A DNA stretch of 64,000 nucleotides from Flavobacteriales bacterium (GTDB lineage: Bacteria; Bacteroidota; Bacteroidia; Flavobacteriales_F; PHOS-HE28): the NCBI GenBank assembly GCA_016700415.1, contig CP065018.1, positions 2,982,001 through 3,046,000 of the forward strand. Direction: 5' to 3'. Position 1 is the first letter of the stretch. Every line of letters begins with the position of its first letter. A program made the position numbers and the translations under genes. Below are positions 57,818 through 64,000 of the stretch, in pieces. Under the pieces are notes generated by a model. It did not search any database, was not told the DNA's origin, and worked only from the letters and a program-made list of their open reading frames with translations.

Positions 57818-59050
57818 TCACTCCTCCTCGTTGAGGATCTTGTGTCCGCCTTTCTTCAGGTATACGTCGCGCTCGAAGAGCTTTACGTCCTCGCGCACCA
57901 TTTCCTTCACGAGGTCTTTCAGTTCGTAGGTGTGCTTCCAGCCGAGCACCCTGCGGGCCTTACTGGGGTCCCCCTCAAGGTGGTCCACTTCCGCCGGGCG
58001 GTAGTAGCGCGCGTCGATGGACACAACGGTCTTTCCGGTTTTTTTATCGATGCCTCTTTCCTTCACGCCCTTGCCTTTCCATTCCAGTTTCATGCCGGCC
58101 TCTGCGAAGGCGAGGTCCACGAAGTGGCGTACGGTGTAGGTTTTGCCGGTGGCGAGCACGAAGTCGTCCGGTTTCTTGGCTTGCAGCATGCGCCACATGC
58201 CCTCCACGTAGTCCTTCGCATGGCCCCAGTCGCGCTTGCTGTCCATGTTGCCCAAGTACAGGGTGTCCTGCAGGCCCAGCTTGATCTTGGCCGCTGCACG
58301 CGTGATCTTGCGGGTCACGAAGGTCTCGCCGCGCAGCGGGCTCTCGTGGTTGAAGAGGATGCCGTTGCAAGCGAAGATGCCGTAGCTCTCGCGGTAGTTC
58401 TTGGTGATCCAAAAGCCGTACAGCTTCGCCACGCCGTAGGGGCTGCGCGGGTAGAAAGGCGTCTCCTCGTTCTGCGCGCTGTGGATCACGCCGCCGTAAA
58501 GCTCGCTGGTGCTGGCCTGGTAGAAGCGCGTCTTCTTCTCAAGGCCGAGAATGCGGATGGCCTCTAAAAAACGCAGCGTACCGATGCCGTCCGCGTTGGC
58601 GGTGTATTCCGGCAGTTCGAAGCTCACGGCCACATGGCTCATGGCGGCAAGGTTGTAGATCTCGTCCGGCTGGATCTGCTGTACCAAGCGGACGCAGTTG
58701 ACACTGTCGGTGAGGTCGCCGTAGTGCAGGAAGAAGGGGAGGCCCTTCTCGTGCTTGTCGTGGTAGAGGTGGTCGATGCGGTCCGTGTTGAGGAGCGAAC
58801 TGCGGCGCTTCACGCCATGCACCTCGTAGCCCTTGTTCAGCAGCAATTCGCTGAGGTAGGCCCCATCCTGTCCGGTGATGCCGGTGATGAGAGCGACCTT
58901 GCGTTTTCCCTTTTTTGGAGCGGCTTTTTTCGGGGCGGACCTGGCTGTCACCTTTCTCGCAGCGGCGGTTTTGGCGGGTGCCTTTTTTGCCGTGACGGGC
59001 TTTGTCTTTTTGGAGGGGGTGGCCTTTGCGGCCGTTTTCTTCTTTGCCAT
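57818..59050 (-). CDS. gmd: GDP-mannose 4,6-dehydratase with a histone-like basic N-terminal tail
   Basis: This is a 410-residue protein. From about residue 52 it is a normal Gmd: VALITGITGQDGAYLSELLLNKGYEVHG, the catalytic STSELYGG and SPYGVAKLYGFWI segments, and FNHESPLRGETFVTRKITRAAAKI. It makes GDP-4-keto-6-deoxymannose, the substrate of the Fcl encoded next. The first 51 residues (MAKKKTAAKATPSKKTKP...) are almost only Lys, Ala, Pro, Thr and Arg and resemble histone H1 or AlgP tails; standard Gmd lacks this. The start at 59050 leaves a 20-base gap after cysQ, and an ATG at 59089 would only lengthen the tail. Confidence 0.93.
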   Translation of the reverse strand: MAKKKTAAKATPSKKTKPVTAKKAPAKTAAARKVTARSAPKKAAPKKGKRKVALITGITGQDGAYLSELLLNKGYEVHGVKRRSSLLNTDRIDHLYHDKHEKGLPFFLHYGDLTDSVNCVRLVQQIQPDEIYNLAAMSHVAVSFELPEYTANADGIGTLRFLEAIRILGLEKKTRFYQASTSELYGGVIHSAQNEETPFYPRSPYGVAKLYGFWITKNYRESYGIFACNGILFNHESPLRGETFVTRKITRAAAKIKLGLQDTLYLGNMDSKRDWGHAKDYVEGMWRMLQAKKPDDFVLATGKTYTVRHFVDLAFAEAGMKLEWKGKGVKERGIDKKTGKTVVSIDARYYRPAEVDHLEGDPSKARRVLGWKHTYELKDLVKEMVREDVKLFERDVYLKKGGHKILNEEE

Positions 59051-59070
59051 GTCTCTCTTCCTTCTCGGTT

Positions 59071-59901
59071 TTATTGAACGATGAACCACTGGTTCAACAG
59101 GTCGTATTTGTTGTAGCGCATCGGCTGGCCGGTGCTGATGTCCACAAGGCTCTTCCCGGCCTCATCGGCGATGGCATGGCCTGCGGCGGTGTCCCACTCC
59201 ATGGTGGGTGCATAGCGCGGATAGGCATCGGCGGCTCCTTCGGCCACCAAGCAGATCTTCAGCGCGCTGCCCATGCTCACGGTAGCCACCTTGCCGTGTT
59301 CCTTCTCCATGCGTTGGATGTAGGCGTCGGTATCGGGGGAAGCGTGCGAGCGGCTGGCTACGATGGTGAAGGCTTCCCTGTGGTGCGGCATGGGCAGGCG
59401 CATTGCGCTGGCAGCGGCTTCATACGCGGTCTTGCCGGTGAAGGTTGTTGCTTTTTCCAGCCGGTAGGAGCCGCCATCCTTCCACGCGAGGTAGAGGATG
59501 TCCTTCACGGGCACGTATAGCACCCCGGCAACCGGCCGGTGTGATCCGAGGCTTCCGGCGGGCTCAGCGTCCTTTGCCATCAGGGCGATGTTCACCGTGA
59601 ACTCCCCGTTGCGCTTGATGAATTCCTTGGTGCCGTCCACGGGGTCCACGAGCCAGTACATGCCCCACGCCTGTCGTTCGGCGGGAGGGAGATGCTTGCC
59701 TTCCTCGCTGAGCACGGGCAGGCCGGTCTTTTCCAGCTCCTTCGCGATGGCGGCATGCGCGCGCTTGTCCGCCTCGGTGAGGGGACTTCTATCGTCCTTC
59801 AATTCGACGTTGATGGGGCGGGAATAGACGTCCAAGATCTCGCGGCCGGCTGCGAAGGCGGCTGCGATCGCACGGTCCATCAGGGGAAGAAGTTCGCTCA
59901 T
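59071..59901 (-). CDS. cysQ: 3'(2'),5'-bisphosphate nucleotidase CysQ
   Basis: This is a 276-residue member of the inositol-monophosphatase fold. It hydrolyses 3'-phosphoadenosine 5'-phosphate released in sulfate activation. Metal-binding motifs are visible: LSEEGKH (Glu), YWLVDPVDGTKEFIKRNGEFTVNIALM (DPVDGT), and the late MEWDTAAGHAIADEAG (WDxAAG). FIKRNGEFTVNIALM after DGTKE is the CysQ-type loop, favouring this over inositol-phosphate substrates. A TACCTTCG box with CCGCC lies five bases before the ATG. It is the first gene of a run with gmd and fcl, although the biochemical link is not obvious. Confidence 0.92.
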   Translation of the reverse strand: MSELLPLMDRAIAAAFAAGREILDVYSRPINVELKDDRSPLTEADKRAHAAIAKELEKTGLPVLSEEGKHLPPAERQAWGMYWLVDPVDGTKEFIKRNGEFTVNIALMAKDAEPAGSLGSHRPVAGVLYVPVKDILYLAWKDGGSYRLEKATTFTGKTAYEAAASAMRLPMPHHREAFTIVASRSHASPDTDAYIQRMEKEHGKVATVSMGSALKICLVAEGAADAYPRYAPTMEWDTAAGHAIADEAGKSLVDISTGQPMRYNKYDLLNQWFIVQ

Positions 59902-59906
59902 GGCGG

Positions 59907-59914
59907 CGAAGGTA
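59907..59914 (-). promoter_or_regulatory. -7 promoter box of cysQ
   Basis: TACCTTCG followed by CCGCC and the ATG on the minus strand. It is both a member of the extended TAnnTTYGCCGC set and at leaderless spacing. Confidence 0.5.
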
Positions 59915-60088
59915 GCTCGATGGATGGAACGCTGATGACGCTGAAAGAGTGGATCGACGCAGTTCGGATCGGTGCCATTTGATGGGGGAATACGGTGAGC
60001 AGAGTTGAGGATATCGCTTCTCCAACGACGTGTCCATGACGGGCTTCATGATTTGCGATGAAGTTGGGAAACATCATCGCGGCCAAGC

Positions 60089-60109
60089 CTGACAACTGAC
60101 AACTGACAA
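60089..60109. repeat. Three tandem heptamers (TTGTCAG on the minus strand) touching a stop codon
   Basis: CTGACAA is repeated three times on the + strand, and the next bases CTA are the complement of the amidohydrolase stop TAG. On the coding strand it reads TAG then TTGTCAG three times. It lies at one end of a 208-bp gap whose remainder (59915-60088) shows no gene; a short GCTGATGACGCTGA stretch there also looks repeat-like. Confidence 0.6.
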
Positions 60110-61408
60110 CTACCTCCGGTACCGCTCCTCATACTGCTGCCAGAGCTGTTTCTGGCCATCGTCCAGAGAGATCCGTCTACCGTCGATGAAGGCCTCGGTG
60201 ACGTTGTTGGTGCGCATGTCCAACGCATCGCCGGTGGAGATGAAAAGCGTGGCGGACTTGCCGGCCTCCAGACTGCCGTAGCGCTTGTCGATGCCGAGGA
60301 TCGCAGCTGCGTCGAGCGTGATCGCGCGTAGCGCATCCTCACGGGAAAGCCCGTAGGCGCTGGCGGTCCCGGCGAGGAAGCCCAGGTTGCGTGAACCCAT
60401 TCGCTCCATATCGCCGCTGTATCCGAGGCAGAATCGTACGCCGCGTTCCTTGAGCATGGCGGGAAGGCGATAGGGCAGGTCCACGTCCTCATCCTCGCGC
60501 TGGGGCAACGTGTGCAGGCGTTGCAAGATCACGTCCACTTTTTTTTCACGGAGCAGGTCGGCCACACGCCAAGCGTCGTAGCCTCCGACGATCACGGTAC
60601 GCTGCACGCCCATCTCCCGGGTAAAGAGCACTGCTTCTTGGATCTCGCGTACGGCATTGGTATGGACGAAGAGCGATCTCTTTCCGTTGAAAAGACCGCG
60701 CACGGCCTCCAGCCGGAGGTCCGTCTTTTCCGGCTGCGCCAGTTCCGCATAGGCTTTGGCGCGCAGGAAGAACGCGCGGATCTCAGCGAGATCTTTTGCC
60801 CGCTTGTCGGCCTCTTCTTTTTCCGTGGTGCCCGGCTCGGCCCACCAGCCCGTGTGTTGGAACGCTTCCGGCCAGTTCAGGTGGATACCATCCCCGGCGC
60901 ACACCACCGCGTCGTTATTGTTCCAAGCGTCCAATTGCACGATGCCGCTGGTGCCGCTGATCACATTGCCGCGCGGGGCGATCTGCGCCAGCAGCACCCC
61001 GTTGGCCCGCACCGTGGGGATGATCTTGGAGCCCGCATCATAGGCGCTGAGGGCGCGTACCTCGGGTTCCGTCCGGCCCATTTCCGCCTCGTCCACGGAA
61101 GCCCGCACGGCATCGATCTCCACCAGCCCGAGCGTAGCGTCCGGAAGGATGAAGCCGGGGTAGATCTGGCTGCCGGGAGCATTGATCACGGTGTCATAGA
61201 CGGCTTTCACGCCATAACCGTAGCCCACGTAATCGATGGTGCCGTTGCGGAAGCCCACCGCGCCATCATCGAAGGTGCGCCCGTCGCCGACGTGCACGGT
61301 GCCGCCTTTCACCAGGATGGACCTCGTCGGCACCGGGGCGGGGGAAGGCCGTTGCGCGAACAGCGCCGCGACCGCGCAGATACCGATGATGGAAGCTGCT
61401 GCTCTCAT
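60110..61408 (-). CDS. Amidohydrolase-superfamily protein with altered first metal site
   Basis: This is a 432-residue protein with a signal peptide (RAAASIIGICAVAALFAQRP), so extracytoplasmic. The frame has the composite beta-sandwich start ILVKGGTVHVGDGRTFDDGAV and the closing GSLEAGKSATLFISTGDALDM of amidohydrolases. However, where family members have PGFIDxHxH, this one reads YPGFILPDATLGLVEI, without the His-x-His pair. A late YSGDMERMGSRNLGFLAG replaces the usual metal Asp region. It is therefore either inactive, or uses fewer metals, or acts with its partner. The ATG overlaps the stop of the larger amidohydrolase (ATGA), suggesting that the two work together. Confidence 0.85.
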   Translation of the reverse strand: MRAAASIIGICAVAALFAQRPSPAPVPTRSILVKGGTVHVGDGRTFDDGAVGFRNGTIDYVGYGYGVKAVYDTVINAPGSQIYPGFILPDATLGLVEIDAVRASVDEAEMGRTEPEVRALSAYDAGSKIIPTVRANGVLLAQIAPRGNVISGTSGIVQLDAWNNNDAVVCAGDGIHLNWPEAFQHTGWWAEPGTTEKEEADKRAKDLAEIRAFFLRAKAYAELAQPEKTDLRLEAVRGLFNGKRSLFVHTNAVREIQEAVLFTREMGVQRTVIVGGYDAWRVADLLREKKVDVILQRLHTLPQREDEDVDLPYRLPAMLKERGVRFCLGYSGDMERMGSRNLGFLAGTASAYGLSREDALRAITLDAAAILGIDKRYGSLEAGKSATLFISTGDALDMRTNNVTEAFIDGRRISLDDGQKQLWQQYEERYRR

Positions 61409-64000
61409 GGATGCTCCCCGATGGTCTCACAATGCCACTGGTCCGGTTCCTGGCGCCTCGCCTTGCGCACGGCAGCGCCTGCCTGCTTGGCGGCGAGCAT
61501 CTTCGCCACGATGCGTGAGCGCTCTGCCTCGGCCTTCATGTGCTGGTCCAGATCGCGCCGACGGTCGTAGTAGCGCACGCCGTCCACGAAGGTCATCATC
61601 GCCTTGGCCCGGATGCCGAGCGGGTTGTCGTTCCAAAGAACGAGGTCCGCGTCCTTACCGACTTCCACGCTGCCCATTCGCTCGTCCAGATGTAAGGCTT
61701 TCGCAGGGTTCAGGGTCACCATCTTCCAAGCGCCCTCCGGGGAAACACCGCCGTACTTCACCGTCTTCGCGGCTTCTTGGTTCAGGCGCCTCCCCATCTC
61801 CGCGTCGTCGCTGTTGATGCAGGTGTTCACGCCTTGTTCGTTCAGGATCGCGGCATTGTACGGGATGGCGTCGTTCACCTCGAATTTGTACGCCCACCAA
61901 TCGCTGAAGGTGGACGCATTGGCGCCGTGCTGCTTCAGTTCACGGGCCACTTTGTAGCCTTCCAGCACATGGGTGAAGGTGTTCACTTGGAAGCCCATGC
62001 TGTCGGCGACGTGCATCAGCATCAGGATCTCGCTCTGCACATAGCTGTGGCAGGTGACGTGGCGCGTACCGGCGAGGATCTCCGCCAAGGCGTCCAACTC
62101 CAGATCACGGCGCGGCGGCGTGGCCTTCGCTTTCTCCTTGGGCTTCATCGCGTCGTAAGCCGCCCGTTCCGCCGCGTAGTCCTTCGCCCGGTGGAAGGCA
62201 TCGTAGAACACTTGCTCCACGCCCATGCGGGTTTGCGGGAAGCGGTCAGAAGATCCCCAGTTGCTGCGTTTTACGTTCTCACCGAGCGCGAACTTGATGA
62301 AGCCCGGCGCACCTGCGATGGGGAGATCGTCCGCATCGCGGCCCCAGCGCAGTTTGATCAATGAGCTTTGCCCGCCTATCGCGTTGGCCGAGCCATGCAG
62401 TTGCTGCACCGCCGTGACGCCGCCTGCGAGCGCACGGTACAGGTTGATGTCGTCCGGGTCGATCACATCGCCCACGCGCACTTCCGAAGTCACGGACTGC
62501 GCGCCTTCGTTCACGCCGCTCGCGATGCCGATGTGGGAATGTTCATCGATGATGCCGCTTGTGAGGTGCATGCCGGAGGCATCGATCTCCGGCACCGTCA
62601 AGCGTTCCTTTGGGAAGAGGCTGGCCGCGCTGAGCTTTGGCCCCACGGCGACGATGCGGCCCTTCCGGATGCAGACGTCGGTGTTCGGCAGGGTGCCTTG
62701 CGGACCGTTGCTCCACACCGTGGCGTTGCGGAAAATGACCGTCTCGGTGTCGGGCAGTTGGGTGCTGCCGAAGGCGTTCATGGGGTACCACACCTCGCCC
62801 GGGGGCAGCGAAAGGATGCTGTCCAAAGCCGCAAGCGCATTTTTTTCCTTCACCGTGCCCCGGCCGTTGGCGCGTTGCCTTATCGCGCTCCAGGCGAACC
62901 ATTCACCGGTGGGGCCTTGGGCTTGTCCATCCCAGATGCCGCCCCGGTCGTGGATCACGCCGTTCAGCCGGACAGGACCCGCAAAGCCCAGTTTTTCCCC
63001 TTGGAACCAGAGCGAGACCACCGGCCCCGCGATGGTCAGGATGGCCTTTTCCCACGTGGTGTCGGCCCCGGCGCTGCGTACTTCGGCTATCGGCTTTTCG
63101 GACGTCCCCTTCACGCGGAGCTTGAGGATCACGGAGCGAAGGTTCAGGTCGAAGGTGCCGCGCGGATCCTCGTTCTCCAGCGGCTTTAGGATGAAACGCC
63201 TGCCATCGGCCCAGGTCTCGTGGATCACGTTCTCCGGGTCCAGCAAATGCTTGGAACTGATGATGAGGTCGGCGTGCACACCGGGACCCAACGTGCCCAC
63301 CTGATCGCTCAGTTGGAAAAGCCGGGCGGGTACGGTGGTCAGTGCTGCGAGGGCCGTGGCGGTGTCCAATCCCGCACGGACCATCTGCCGCAGTGCGGGC
63401 CACATCTCTGCAGGTTCCCTCAGGCCTTGGGCGGTGAAGGCGAAGACGCCGCCAGCCTCAGCGATGCGGCCCGCGTTGGACGGTGCAAGTTCCCAATCCT
63501 TCAATTCGCCGAGGGTGACTTCCAGCGCATCAAAGGGGTCCTCCACATCGTATGCCTCCGGTAATACAAGCGGGATGATCAGCGGTGAACCGGTGCCGAG
63601 GATATCGGCAAGACGCAGATAAGCATCACCGCCGCCCTTGAGGATGAAGTTCAGCCCGAACTCCTTGCCGAGTTTGGCCGCACGGAGCATGTTCGCGTGG
63701 CCGTCCGCCTCGAACACCAGTGGCAGTTGCAGTTGCGTGTTGAGCGCTTCCAGATCAGCGTCGCTCTGTTTCTTTTCGCCCCCGGCGGCATACCAACGGG
63801 TGTCATACAGCGCCTGGCGCAACAAAGCGATGCTGCCCATGAGGGAGCCGGGGTAAACATCCGGCGAGCTGCCTTTGTTGAAGGAGAAGTTCGCTGTGGC
63901 ACGTGGCAGGAAGATGTCTTCCGCAGGAGTGCGGTCCGCTAGTGTGATGGCGCAACCGGTGCCGCGGGCAATGCCGTCCATGCGCTGGGCCACCACGGTG
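61405..64000 (-). CDS. Large amidohydrolase-superfamily protein, 5' part missing
   Basis: The frame runs off the window edge, leaving 865 visible residues. Two amidohydrolase-like halves are visible. The N-terminal half (to about residue 270) ends in ALTTVPARLFQLSDQVGTLGPGVHADLIISSKH. A linking beta domain (about 290-400) follows. The second half begins AVGPKLSA ... GMHLTSGIIDEHSHIG with an intact HxH, and has FTHVLEGYKVARELKQHG, NSDDAEMGRRLNQEA (metal Asp) and the closing GSVEVGKDADLVLWNDNPLG. The C-terminus is a charged helix. Substrate unknown; imidazolonepropionase-like and peptide-derivative hydrolases are the nearest known types. It is coupled to the smaller partner downstream. Confidence 0.9.
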   Translation of the reverse strand, partial: TVVAQRMDGIARGTGCAITLADRTPAEDIFLPRATANFSFNKGSSPDVYPGSLMGSIALLRQALYDTRWYAAGGEKKQSDADLEALNTQLQLPLVFEADGHANMLRAAKLGKEFGLNFILKGGGDAYLRLADILGTGSPLIIPLVLPEAYDVEDPFDALEVTLGELKDWELAPSNAGRIAEAGGVFAFTAQGLREPAEMWPALRQMVRAGLDTATALAALTTVPARLFQLSDQVGTLGPGVHADLIISSKHLLDPENVIHETWADGRRFILKPLENEDPRGTFDLNLRSVILKLRVKGTSEKPIAEVRSAGADTTWEKAILTIAGPVVSLWFQGEKLGFAGPVRLNGVIHDRGGIWDGQAQGPTGEWFAWSAIRQRANGRGTVKEKNALAALDSILSLPPGEVWYPMNAFGSTQLPDTETVIFRNATVWSNGPQGTLPNTDVCIRKGRIVAVGPKLSAASLFPKERLTVPEIDASGMHLTSGIIDEHSHIGIASGVNEGAQSVTSEVRVGDVIDPDDINLYRALAGGVTAVQQLHGSANAIGGQSSLIKLRWGRDADDLPIAGAPGFIKFALGENVKRSNWGSSDRFPQTRMGVEQVFYDAFHRAKDYAAERAAYDAMKPKEKAKATPPRRDLELDALAEILAGTRHVTCHSYVQSEILMLMHVADSMGFQVNTFTHVLEGYKVARELKQHGANASTFSDWWAYKFEVNDAIPYNAAILNEQGVNTCINSDDAEMGRRLNQEAAKTVKYGGVSPEGAWKMVTLNPAKALHLDERMGSVEVGKDADLVLWNDNPLGIRAKAMMTFVDGVRYYDRRRDLDQHMKAEAERSRIVAKMLAAKQAGAAVRKARRQEPDQWHCETIGEHP

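Overview
The window comes from a high-GC member of the Bacteroidota, most likely a Flavobacteriales relative. The evidence is three proteins ending in the type B C-terminal signal of the type IX secretion system (T9SS; FTPNGDGxND...GTYYY), three PorP/SprF barrels and a PorE-like protein, RemB-like barrels, a Bacteroidota-style cox/SCO/DUF420 cluster, and promoters of the TAnnTTTG type. Both edges cut through genes: an adhesin 3' end at base 1 and an amidohydrolase 5' end at base 64000.

Region 1 (1-23388, + strand) is a nearly gapless surface-adhesin locus. A sorting-domain protein is followed by a PorP/SprF; a 3119-residue adhesin with about 33 SprB-like repeats is followed by a second PorP/SprF; a 2752-residue adhesin with about 31 repeats of a different family is followed by a third PorP/SprF; a PorE-like TPR/beta-propeller/OmpA protein closes the run. 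Most junctions are 1-4 base stop/start overlaps. The layout suggests adhesin-plus-partner cassettes served by the T9SS and tethered to peptidoglycan.

Region 2 (23375-42840) is mostly housekeeping and metabolism: a polysaccharide deacetylase, a DUF2723 membrane protein, tRNA-Gln, an MtfA-like peptidase, guanine deaminase, aspartyl-tRNA synthetase, the tyrosine-degradation enzymes HppD and HmgA, TrhO, threonine dehydrogenase, glutamate dehydrogenase and a bacilliredoxin. Accessory genes are interleaved: a VapBC-type pair, a membrane protein and a Fic protein lie between hppD and hmgA, and a second VapBC-type pair lies beside trhO.

Region 3 (43019-51215) has a secreted M36 metallopeptidase with unusual C-terminal repeats, a MITE-like element, then a minus-strand respiratory operon (heme O synthase, two oxidase subunit III proteins, subunit IV, SCO, DUF420 and a small CSMC protein).

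Region 4 (51284-64000, - strand) is envelope and sugar biology: a RemB-like barrel, a WecA-like transferase and another RemB-like barrel in one operon; a two-gene unknown unit; GDP-fucose synthesis (Gmd with a histone-like basic tail, Fcl); CysQ; and two coupled amidohydrolases.

Two sequence-level patterns stand out. Several genes have a -7 box (TAnnTTYG) only 4-8 bases before the start codon, implying leaderless mRNAs, and six promoters share the longer form TAnnTTYGCCGC. Several short dispersed-type repeats occur between genes, and one has inserted in frame into trhO.
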